This document shows positions 16,813 through 21,419 of a stretch of DNA of 30,419 bases, piece by piece. The DNA is taken from the IMG/VR virus record IMGVR_UViG_3300021959_000245, positions 1 through 30,419 of that record. One strand, written 5' to 3'. The position numbers and the translations under genes were made by a program. Source of the DNA: a virus. A model generated the notes under the pieces. The model was not told where the DNA came from, ran no database searches, and worked only from the letters and a program-made list of their open reading frames with translations. Each line of letters begins with the position of its first letter. The first letter of the stretch is position 1.

Positions 16813-16967
16813 GCAAAATTAACCAGGATACAGTCAAGGCAGTCATTTACATGGATGGTGCCATAGATCTAAACCAGGATGAGTTAAAGGAAAAGTTTAA
16901 ACAGGCGATTGAGGATAACACCCTCAATCATTTTGAAATAATAACCGGGAGAAAAGATAATGATTAA
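16809..16967 (+). CDS. Small acidic protein, 52 residues
   Basis: MSKINQDTVKAVIYMDGAID is followed by a charged amphipathic helix (LNQDELKEKFKQAIEDNTLN) and HFEIITGRKDND. The ATG overlaps the previous frame's stop, and its end overlaps a following 21-codon frame (16960-17025, starting MINYPCGWFD), which I do not call separately. Composition and coupling look like a real small phage gene. The function is unknown. Confidence 0.5.
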   Translation: MSKINQDTVKAVIYMDGAIDLNQDELKEKFKQAIEDNTLNHFEIITGRKDND

Positions 16968-17014
16968 TTACCCATGCGGATGGTTTGATGTTGAACAATT
17001 ACCAGGGGGATCTC

Positions 17015-17143
17015 GTGAGCGGTAAAGGAGATAAACCAAGGGATCTAATTTATACAAAAGAATATCGAGACAACTTCGATAGAATATTTAATAAGAAAAA
17101 GAAAAAGGAAAACAAAAATGCTAGTAAAGATTCAAGCAAGTGA
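17015..17143 (+). CDS. Small basic conserved phage protein (GKGDKPR type)
   Basis: GTG 17015 is preceded by AGGGGGA at a proper distance. The 42-residue product begins VSGKGDKPRDLIYTKEYRDN (Met in place of Val at initiation) and continues FDRIFNKKKKKENKN. The pattern of a Gly-Lys-Pro-Arg start, a tyrosine, then (D/E)NxDRIFxKK recurs in tiny proteins of many unrelated phages. The role of that family is unknown. It overlaps the next small ORF by 26 bases in another frame. Confidence 0.6.
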   Translation: MSGKGDKPRDLIYTKEYRDNFDRIFNKKKKKENKNASKDSSK

Positions 17144-17288
17144 TAAAGAAGTGCAGTTAATTATTAATGCCTTAGCTGAACATGGTAAACCTATCATTAA
17201 AAAGGCCAAGCAAACCATGGAAGATAAGCGAAACCTTAAATCGATTGAGAATATTATTCATCAATTAGCCTTCGGGAATCATAAGTAA
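17118..17288 (+). CDS. Small protein of unknown function, 56 residues
   Basis: ATG 17118 follows AAGGAA at a good distance. The product, MLVKIQASDKEVQLIINALA then a basic helix (KPIIKKAKQTMEDKRNLKSI) and ENIIHQLAFGNHK, is helical and shaped like many small phage helical-bundle proteins. It is the last gene of the replication operon before the structured noncoding region. No family can be named with certainty. Confidence 0.6.
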   Translation: MLVKIQASDKEVQLIINALAEHGKPIIKKAKQTMEDKRNLKSIENIIHQLAFGNHK

Positions 17289-17302
17289 TAATGTTAAACT
17301 TT

Positions 17303-17403
17303 GATTGTGCAATCGGGATTCTACTCTCCTTAATTAATGATGAGAATTGCCCCGGAACTACCCCCCTAAGAGGGGCAATTTCTCCATGCCTGGTTGCACA
17401 ATC
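17303..17403. repeat. Nested inverted repeats (cruciform or structured RNA)
   Basis: Outer arms GATTGTGCAA (17303-17312) and TTGCACAATC (17394-17403) are exact inverted complements, extendable by two pairs inward (one T-G wobble). Inside lies a second perfect pair, AATTGCCCC (17345-17353) and GGGGCAATT (17372-17380). The whole forms a 101-base two-level stem. A 58-codon frame (17291-17467) runs through it but has no familiar sequence or SD, so this reads better as noncoding. Confidence 0.65.
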
Positions 17404-17413
17404 TTCTCGTTTA

Positions 17414-17474
17414 ATGGCACTAGTAGTACCATACTATGGCACTAGTAGTACCTATGAAGGGTACTAGATGTACC
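17414..17474. repeat. Three dyad-symmetric repeats at 22-bp spacing (operator or iteron array)
   Basis: ATGGCACTAGTAGTACC occurs identically at 17414-17430 and 17436-17452, and a 13/17 match, AGGGTACTAGATGTACC, at 17458-17474. The ACTAG cores start at 17419, 17441 and 17463, exactly 22 bases apart, about two helical turns. Each unit is itself an imperfect palindrome (GGCACTA-G-TAGTACC; GGTAC-TAGAT-GTACC in the third). This suits cooperative binding of a dimeric protein, perhaps the winged-helix protein encoded 67 bases downstream. Confidence 0.75.
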
Positions 17475-17496
17475 ATATATCCCAAACAATACAAAT

Positions 17497-17522
17497 AGGA
17501 AGGCCCCTGGAAGGGCCTCCCT
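17497..17522. repeat. GC-rich hairpin
   Basis: AGGAAGGCCC and GGGCCTCCCT pair over ten positions with one mismatch around the loop CTGGAA. No T run follows on the plus strand; on the minus strand a mildly T-rich ATTTGTATTGTTT follows. It could be a terminator reading leftwards or part of an origin or control structure with the repeats just upstream. Confidence 0.55.
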
Positions 17523-17541
17523 ATATTCAGCGAGTGTATGA

Positions 17542-17985
17542 ATGAACGATCAGTTCTGGTGGATTGAAAATTCCATACCGGATAAAGAGAGTGAATCCGG
17601 ATGCGTTCGTGCGTCCGTGCTGAGTAAGTATAAGAGTTATTCAAAATTGAAATCGTGCGTGTGGAAGTGGTTTCGTTCCCGTGCGGGAGATACATCCTTG
17701 CGTCCGGCAACCAAGCTCGTTTTATGGTCCATCTGCGAAAGACATAGGATCGATACGTTCAGTTCGCATGATGCCTATGTTTATTATGGCAAGATGACCG
17801 GGTTAAACAGACGTACAGTCGGGCGTTGCGTGGATGAGTTGGTCGAGGCGGGGATCTTATGGATTGCGGTCGAGGGTGAGCGTAGGATCGTTAAACAAGC
17901 AAAACCGGGCGTGCGGAAACATTTGTTGCTCGTTGGCCTGGGCGTCGTAATGATCGAGGAATTGTCTGAGCAAGGGGATCGCTGA
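17542..17985 (+). CDS. GC-rich winged-helix DNA-binding protein, possible initiator or regulator
   Basis: A 147-residue protein. Residues about 52-112 form a winged helix: SLRPATKLVLWSICERHRID, then YVYYGKMTGLNRRTVGRCVD with recognition helix about 89-104, then ELVEAGILWIAVEGERRI as the wing. This is like the HTH_36 type of phage and plasmid replication initiators and also of transcription regulators. The N-terminus is Trp/Ser-rich with no known domain. The gene is visibly more GC-rich than its neighbours and contains copies of the CGTTCGTGCG repeat. It lies just after a dyad-repeat array and hairpins. The SD is weak, and an ATG four bases earlier is in another frame. Confidence 0.68.
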   Translation: MNDQFWWIENSIPDKESESGCVRASVLSKYKSYSKLKSCVWKWFRSRAGDTSLRPATKLVLWSICERHRIDTFSSHDAYVYYGKMTGLNRRTVGRCVDELVEAGILWIAVEGERRIVKQAKPGVRKHLLLVGLGVVMIEELSEQGDR

Positions 17986-18104
17986 AGGTATAGTTTTCTG
18001 CCTGTTGTAGGATGGCCGGATCGATTGGGTATTCGTCGTATCCGTTCGTGCAGACGGGGTGGTGGAGATCTTCGTTCGTGCGTGGGGATTTATCGTTCGT
18101 GCGT
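17604..18104. repeat. CGTTCGTGCG repeat cluster, left island
   Basis: Exact CGTTCGTGCGT occurs at 17604-17614, 18073-18083 and 18094-18104. Related copies are CGTTCGTGC at 18043-18051, TCGTGCGT at 17653-17660 and CGTTCCCGTGCG at 17674-17685. Between 17986 and 18126 there is no convincing gene: a 36-codon plus frame from 18013 and a 72-codon minus frame (17891-18109) both owe much of their sequence to the repeat. The same words recur near 21335-21535. Confidence 0.7.
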
Positions 18105-18126
18105 TGCATGGTTAAATATTAAAGGT

Positions 18127-18177
18127 GGGGCGAGATGCGTTCAAGGGGATTGGAGAAAAACCCTAAACATTCGCCCC
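18127..18177 (-). terminator. Candidate terminator of the minus-strand cassette
   Basis: GGGGCGA (18127-18133) and TCGCCCC (18171-18177) are perfect complements, with a further AGGG/CCCT pairing inside the loop. Read on the minus strand the stem is followed by ACCTTTAATATTT. It lies ten bases beyond the stop of the last cassette gene (18187). The long loop and broken T run make it a moderate candidate. Confidence 0.42.
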
Positions 18178-18186
18178 GGGTATTGA

Positions 18187-18288
18187 TTATCTGTTCTCGT
18201 AATGCTTGAGTACCGCATAAAGAATGATAACTGCGATAAGCCATATAAGAAAACCAATACCAAAAATGTAGCCTATTATCTCAATCAC
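18187..18288 (-). CDS. 33-residue single-pass membrane protein
   Basis: GTG 18288 starts inside the end of the preceding gene (overlap eight bases). The product begins with residues IEIIGYIFGIGFLIWLIAVI after the initiator and ends ILYAVLKHYENR. Nearly the whole length is one hydrophobic helix with a basic C-terminal end. Small membrane peptides of phages often alter host membrane proteins or act in lysis; nothing more specific can be said. It is the last gene of the minus cassette, just before the terminator candidate. Confidence 0.55.
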   Translation of the reverse strand: MIEIIGYIFGIGFLIWLIAVIILYAVLKHYENR

Positions 18289-18403
18289 GCCCGGACCCCC
18301 AACAATCCCGGCAAGTTGTTCCGTCCGGCATAGTGCCAAAGCCTTTGCAACTCGGACACTTACCCATAAATTGTTTAATGCGTTGTATTAGATTAACTAT
18401 CAT
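18281..18403 (-). CDS. 40-residue DnaJ-type zinc-finger protein
   Basis: The product MIVNLIQRIKQFMGKC opens with a short amphipathic helix, then carries CPSCKGFGTM (Cys16, Cys19) and CRDCWGSGRD (Cys31, Cys34). Two C-x2-C-x-G-x-G type knuckles 12 residues apart are the zinc module of DnaJ co-chaperones, here without a J domain. Such mini-proteins occur in phages and could bind protein or RNA. An internal Met13 could serve as an alternative start. The stop overlaps the next gene's GTG. Confidence 0.62.
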   Translation of the reverse strand: MIVNLIQRIKQFMGKCPSCKGFGTMPDGTTCRDCWGSGRD

Positions 18404-18415
18404 CTTCGGTTTCCC

Positions 18416-18604
18416 CTAATCATACTTACATTCAAAAATTCTATTAGTAATTATTTCAAGTATCTCATATCTATCGTTATAAATATCTAGTCCTTGCTCT
18501 CGTGCTATATCTTTAATCTCATCATCTAGCAAACCTTTTTTGTCTTGGTCTAAAACATTGTCAAATAAGTTTTCTAGTATCATAGTGTTGATTGTATTAC
18601 TCAT
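18416..18604 (-). CDS. 62-residue acidic helical protein
   Basis: Preferred start ATG 18604 (MSNTINTMILENLFDNVLDQ), because GAGG lies upstream and the start overlaps the previous gene's end by eight bases; an in-frame ATG at 18631 would add nine residues. The sequence is acidic and helical (LLDDEIKDIAREQGLDIYND, ILEIITNRIFECKYD). No known motif is seen. It belongs to the overlapping minus-strand cassette. Confidence 0.58.
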   Translation of the reverse strand: MSNTINTMILENLFDNVLDQDKKGLLDDEIKDIAREQGLDIYNDRYEILEIITNRIFECKYD

Positions 18605-18749
18605 CTTCGCTATCCTCATAACATACGCCACAAAGCATTTTATCTTTAGGCACTTGGTTTAAATCTTCATAGCCATTATCTGCATAATTATTATTATCAA
18701 TAATATAATCAGCTTTATAGCCGCACTCATTACAACATCCTCTGCTCAT
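18597..18749 (-). CDS. 50-residue zinc-ribbon protein
   Basis: MSRGCCNECGYKADYIIDNN has Cys5, Cys6 and Cys9; the C-terminal half has LCGVCYEDSEDE with Cys40 and Cys43. Two C-x2-C knuckles about 30 residues apart suggest a small zinc ribbon, and the linker is Asn/Asp/Tyr-rich. The ATG overlaps the preceding stop as ATGA, and its own end overlaps the next start. Zinc-ribbon micro-proteins in phages can bind host transcription or translation factors; that is only a possibility here. Confidence 0.62.
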   Translation of the reverse strand: MSRGCCNECGYKADYIIDNNNYADNGYEDLNQVPKDKMLCGVCYEDSEDE

Positions 18750-18946
18750 AATTCACCCCCGCTATATGATTCCTGGATAACGATATCCCTTTTGCGTTTA
18801 TCCTGGTAAGTTTTAACAATCTTCCCGCATGGATAAGTTAAAATCCAATAGTCCTTGCTGAAGTCTTTACTCATGCTTGGGATGTTTTCCCGTTCCGTTC
18901 TCAGCAATTGCCGGGCCTGGTCTATCATGTCTTTATATTGAGTCAT
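18746..18946 (-). CDS. 66-residue basic protein of unknown function
   Basis: AGAGGT precedes ATG 18946. The product is MTQYKDMIDQARQLLRTERE, then a Tyr/Trp-containing centre (DFSKDYWILTYPCGKIVKTY) and a basic stretch (QDKRKRDIVIQES) with end YSGGEL. A helix plus short beta hairpin is likely. It overlaps both neighbours by four bases (ATGA junctions), so translation is coupled. No family is recognised. Confidence 0.6.
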   Translation of the reverse strand: MTQYKDMIDQARQLLRTERENIPSMSKDFSKDYWILTYPCGKIVKTYQDKRKRDIVIQESYSGGEL

Positions 18947-19098
18947 AGTTTTACCTCTTTTAAATATGGTTCTCTTAAATCTTCCGTAAATTGAAAAGCA
19001 TCTTCAAGATCGCAGTCATCATCCGGAATCGAATATTTGTTTTTCAATTCTTGTAATGCACAATGTAGGCTTTCTAATTTTATATATTTAATATTCAT
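18943..19098 (-). CDS. 51-residue protein of unknown function
   Basis: MNIKYIKLESLHCALQELKN begins a helix, followed by the acidic KYSIPDDDCDLEDAFQFTED and LREPYLKEVKL. It starts within an ATGA overlap with the gene before (stop 19095) and ends in one with the gene after. GGGGGAAG lies close upstream. The size and coupling support a real gene; the function is unknown. Confidence 0.58.
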   Translation of the reverse strand: MNIKYIKLESLHCALQELKNKYSIPDDDCDLEDAFQFTEDLREPYLKEVKL

Positions 19099-19283
19099 TC
19101 TTCCCCCTTGGTTAATTGAATTAATTTATCCTGGTTAAATATTAATACCTGGTGAATCTTGTTAATTTTCTCCAGGGCGGTTTGGATAGATGGTTCACCG
19201 GTGGTGATATCTTCCTTTAAATCCAGGGCGGTATAACTTAGGTCCGCCAAGTCCTGGATGACTTCGTTGAGTGTATCGTTCAT
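19095..19283 (-). CDS. 62-residue helical protein of unknown function
   Basis: AAGGAGT lies at a proper distance from ATG 19283, a clear ribosome site. The product MNDTLNEVIQDLADLSYTAL then DLKEDITTGEPSIQTALEKI and NKIHQVLIFNQDKLIQLTKG is helical and could form a two-helix coiled coil. It is separated from the preceding gene by 16 bases and overlaps the next by four. No known domain is seen. Confidence 0.62.
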   Translation of the reverse strand: MNDTLNEVIQDLADLSYTALDLKEDITTGEPSIQTALEKINKIHQVLIFNQDKLIQLTKGEE

Positions 19284-19299
19284 TATGTTTTACTCCTTA

Positions 19300-19686
19300 T
19301 TAAAATAATGATGGTTGGTTTGCCTTTGCCCCTGGTTTCGTCAGAGGCTCAGAGTTAAAAGTTTTTATATTCTTGATAGTTTCATCCTGTTTAATGCTTT
19401 CCGTTGCGTGTGGCTCATGTGAGACGCTAGAAAAGAAGTCGTCCTGGAATCCGTTGGAATCTTTCTTTCCGTTCTCCTGGTAAAACCATTCAATGGCCTG
19501 GTCCATGGTAAAAGTTCCGGACATATGGCAAAAGTGGGATCTGTACCCGGTTTCAGTTAGTGGGATCGGGTGATCGTCCAGGGTTTGAACTTCGATATGG
19601 TCAATGCCTTCAAAGTAGTTCCTGGTAATAGTTAGATCGACCGCAACGCCTCGGTAATTAATACGGGTTGTTTCTTCTTGTTTCAT
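19300..19686 (-). CDS. 128-residue protein with TETGYRSHF motif and C-terminal QPSLF
   Basis: The first 75 residues (INYRGVAVDLTITRNYFEGI, HIEVQTLDDHPIPLTETGYR, then SHFCHMSG and MDQAIEWFYQEN) resemble a small domain of unknown function found in phages and integrative elements, where PIPxTETGYRSHF is conserved. The rest is polar and probably disordered, ending KANQPSLF. QPSLF at the extreme C-terminus resembles the QLxLF peptide that docks on the bacterial beta sliding clamp. Its start overlaps the preceding gene by four bases. The function is unknown; a clamp-associated replication or anti-host role is a hypothesis. Confidence 0.62.
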   Translation of the reverse strand: MKQEETTRINYRGVAVDLTITRNYFEGIDHIEVQTLDDHPIPLTETGYRSHFCHMSGTFTMDQAIEWFYQENGKKDSNGFQDDFFSSVSHEPHATESIKQDETIKNIKTFNSEPLTKPGAKANQPSLF

Positions 19687-19871
19687 AATACTTTGCCCGT
19701 ATCAGCGTCAATGATTGCAATGGTTTCATAATCGTCATTTCTAAGAACCCATAATGGATATTCTTCTAAAACTGTTGATTTATCCCGGCTCGGAATATCC
19801 AACTCGCCAACTAATCCCAGGACATCCCGGGCATGGCAGTTGTACTTATATTTGGCTTGTTCAAAAGTCAT
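19683..19871 (-). CDS. 62-residue protein of unknown function
   Basis: GAGGG lies eight bases before ATG 19871. The product, MTFEQAKYKYNCHARDVLGL then VGELDIPSRDKSTVLEEYPL and WVLRNDDYETIAIIDADTGK, mixes a first helix with a C-terminal beta hairpin. It overlaps both neighbours in ATGA junctions. No recognised domain; the single Cys and His are not arranged as a metal site. Confidence 0.6.
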   Translation of the reverse strand: MTFEQAKYKYNCHARDVLGLVGELDIPSRDKSTVLEEYPLWVLRNDDYETIAIIDADTGKVL

Positions 19872-20011
19872 TTTTTAACCCTCGCTATAAAACAATCTAA
19901 ATGCCCGGCCTGGATTAATCTTTTTTGTTTATCCAGGCACTTGCTCAGATCTTGGGACCGCATCACAACGACCGGCCCCTGGTTATCATATTCAATTATT
20001 ACTTCGTACAT
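19868..20011 (-). CDS. 47-residue protein of unknown function
   Basis: MYEVIIEYDNQGPVVVMRSQ then DLSKCLDKQKRLIQAGHLDC and FIARVKK suggests beta-beta-helix-beta. The ATG shares a base with the preceding TAA (TAATG), with GAGGT upstream, and its TGA overlaps the following ATG. Coupling on both sides supports a real gene despite its size. Function not recognised. Confidence 0.58.
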   Translation of the reverse strand: MYEVIIEYDNQGPVVVMRSQDLSKCLDKQKRLIQAGHLDCFIARVKK

Positions 20012-20457
20012 TAGGACCACCTCTCACACTCTAGGAACTGATCGCATATGTTCCAGGACTCGGAGTCTTTAGGAACCAGGACATGGGCACCATCGAACCA
20101 ATCCATGTACCAATATTCGATAATGTCTATTTCTTTATCTTGGGTGATATAAATGCGGAACTCGTCAGATGGTCCGCCCCAGGATAATTGAAGCCGATAA
20201 TATCCGGCCTTTCTGCCCTCGCCCTCGACATAATCCCAAGATTGGGCGGTTTGGTTTACATAGTCATATAGATCTTCGTATTCGTGGAAATAATCGCCCC
20301 GCTTTTTGTCTATAACTTCCAAGGCAATTTGTTCGCCCTCGGTTGCGTCCTGGTATTCCTCGAAGAATTCCCGGGCCTTTTTATAATCGGCCTCGGTTTC
20401 GTTAAATTTGCTTTCCACCAGGTCAGCACATTTTGGATCTTGGTTTGCGTTTATCAT
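20011..20457 (-). CDS. Conserved phage protein of unknown function, 148 residues
   Basis: AGGAG precedes ATG 20457. The N-terminal half is acidic and helical (ADYKKAREFFEEYQDATEGE). The C-terminal half is a beta domain with GYYRLQLSWGGPSDEFRIYI, then IDIIEYWYMDWFDGAHVLVP and WNICDQFLE. Strings like LQLSWGGPSDEF and IEYWYxDWFDGA recur in phage proteins of unknown function, so the family is real though unnamed. It is the largest cassette gene, first after the hairpin at 20492-20529, and overlaps the next gene by one base. Confidence 0.68.
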   Translation of the reverse strand: MINANQDPKCADLVESKFNETEADYKKAREFFEEYQDATEGEQIALEVIDKKRGDYFHEYEDLYDYVNQTAQSWDYVEGEGRKAGYYRLQLSWGGPSDEFRIYITQDKEIDIIEYWYMDWFDGAHVLVPKDSESWNICDQFLECERWS

Positions 20458-20491
20458 TCTTTTTATCTCCTATAAAAATAAATTGGTTATA

Positions 20492-20529
20492 CCACGAAAG
20501 CCCCAAATAATCGGGGCCTGGTTTCGTGG
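20492..20529. terminator. Hairpin between minus-strand genes (bidirectional terminator candidate)
   Basis: CCACGAAA (20492-20499) and TTTCGTGG (20522-20529) pair perfectly, and GCCCC with GGGGC extend the stem inside with small bulges. On the minus strand the stem is followed by TATAACCAATTTATTTTTA; on the plus strand by GTTCTTGTTTT. It separates the 85-residue gene (20539-20796) from the rest of the cassette and could end that transcript. Confidence 0.6.
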
Positions 20530-20538
20530 GTTCTTGTT

Positions 20539-20796
20539 TTAACTTGCGTAAAACTTCCTTACATATTGCGAGCTGTAGATTGGCTCTCCGGAATGACTCC
20601 ATGGTTGATGTTTGCCCAGGGATTTATAAATTGATAATCCGGCTTTTATGATTGGCTCTCCGTAATTATCCTCTTTGTAAAAGTTATACTTTAACAATCT
20701 AGCTATCGCAGAAAATAAAGATGTAGTTTCTATAACATCACATACACTGCTTCGGATATCTGCATTACTATCAAAACAAATTACTCTATATATCAT
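20539..20796 (-). CDS. 85-residue protein of unknown function
   Basis: The frame could start at TTG 20871 (110 residues), but ATG 20796 has AAGGAG nine bases upstream and is preferred. The product begins MIYRVICFDSNADIRSSVCD and continues VIETTSLFSAIARLLKYNFY, GEPIIKAGLSIYKSLGKHQP and SHSGEPIYSSQYVRKFYAS. It is beta/alpha mixed with a basic C-terminus. The first segment resembles small phage proteins with a MxYRVxCF start. It is divergent from terS and isolated from the rest of the cassette by a hairpin. Confidence 0.58.
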   Translation of the reverse strand: MIYRVICFDSNADIRSSVCDVIETTSLFSAIARLLKYNFYKEDNYGEPIIKAGLSIYKSLGKHQPWSHSGEPIYSSQYVRKFYAS

Positions 20797-20924
20797 CCTT
20801 TCTATCTCCTTAAAATGCCCAGGTATTCCCCTAGGTTCCTTAAATATCTCATATCTAATATTAGATTGCAACTTATTTATAAAAAAAGATGATTAACTTA
20901 CTCAAAACTGCATTAAAATAAACC
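20797..20924. other. Divergent gap before terS
   Basis: 128 bases between the minus-strand cassette and terS. If the TTG start at 20871 were used, part of this would be coding. It is AT-rich with short A runs (around 20880-20887), but I find no convincing -35/-10 pair or inverted repeat. No SD precedes the terS ATG (TTAAAATAAACC-ATG). Confidence 0.4.
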
Positions 20925-21419
20925 ATGCCAAAGAAACCAGGAAGGAAAAAAATCAAGCTGAATGATCCGGACACTCTTAATAAAATAATTGCTCTCGGAT
21001 CCCAGGGCCTAACCTCGGGCCAAATTGCTCGTTGTCTTGGTGTCTCCTGGTCAACCATTGATAGACGCAGAAAAGAAAATGCGGAAATTGAGGAAGCTAT
21101 AAAAAAAGGGGAAGCATTAGGCGTAGAAAAAATATCTAACGCATTAATGACTTCCGCACGGGATGGCAATGTTACAGCACAAATCTTTTACCTCAAGAAC
21201 CGGGCACCGGATCAATGGGCAGACAGACAGGAAATGAATCATAACCTGGACCTGGCCGGGATCTTATCCAACGCTAACTCCAGGATCCTCGACGTACGCC
21301 CGGACGAACCGGCCGAGCAACTCAACCTCCAGGACGCACGGGAACGAACGAACGTTCGCACGAACGCCCAGGGCGACCAGGACGACCATAACGAACAATC
21401 GGACGGGGTTTCCTCTTAG
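20925..21419 (+). CDS. terS: Terminase small subunit
   Basis: A 164-residue protein. Residues 26-50 (SQGLTSGQIARCLGVSWSTI then DRRRK) form the HTH of small terminases; ENAEIEEAIKKGEALGVEKI and NALMTSARDGNVTAQIFYLK with NRAPDQW follow, the family's central oligomerisation helices. TerS binds the packaging site and presents DNA to TerL. The tail (about 110-164) is GC-rich, charged and low-complexity (DVRPDEPAEQLNLQDARERT, NVRTNAQGDQDDHNEQSDG), and its codons include copies of the CGTTCGTGCG repeat in reverse. TerL follows after a 173-base spacer. Confidence 0.85.
   Translation: MPKKPGRKKIKLNDPDTLNKIIALGSQGLTSGQIARCLGVSWSTIDRRRKENAEIEEAIKKGEALGVEKISNALMTSARDGNVTAQIFYLKNRAPDQWADRQEMNHNLDLAGILSNANSRILDVRPDEPAEQLNLQDARERTNVRTNAQGDQDDHNEQSDGVSS

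Noticed and set aside
17291-17467. 58-codon frame through the hairpin and iteron region
   Set aside because: No SD, unusual composition, and it is better explained by inverted and direct repeats, which also determine its last 18 codons.
17420-17710. 96-codon minus-strand frame opposite the winged-helix gene start
   Set aside because: It crosses the dyad-repeat array and hairpin and is antisense to a gene with a recognisable fold.
17891-18109. 72-codon minus-strand frame after the winged-helix gene
   Set aside because: It overlaps the 3' end of the winged-helix gene, has no ribosome site, lies beyond the cassette terminator candidate, and its RTN strings are just the CGCACGAACG repeat translated. 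A tiny real gene cannot be excluded.
18013-18123. 36-codon plus-strand frame MAGSIGYSSYPFV...
   Set aside because: Repeated SFVR/PFV strings come from the CGTTCGTGCG repeat; no SD and no recognisable protein.
18187-20796. CRISPR array or retron in the noncanonical region
   Set aside because: No regularly spaced direct repeats with unique spacers, and no reverse transcriptase or cas gene; the dispersed CGTTCGTGCG words are irregularly spaced.
20797-20871. TTG-initiated extension of the 85-residue minus-strand gene
   Set aside because: ATG 20796 has a strong AAGGAG at good distance, while TTG 20871 has none; the extension remains possible but is less likely.
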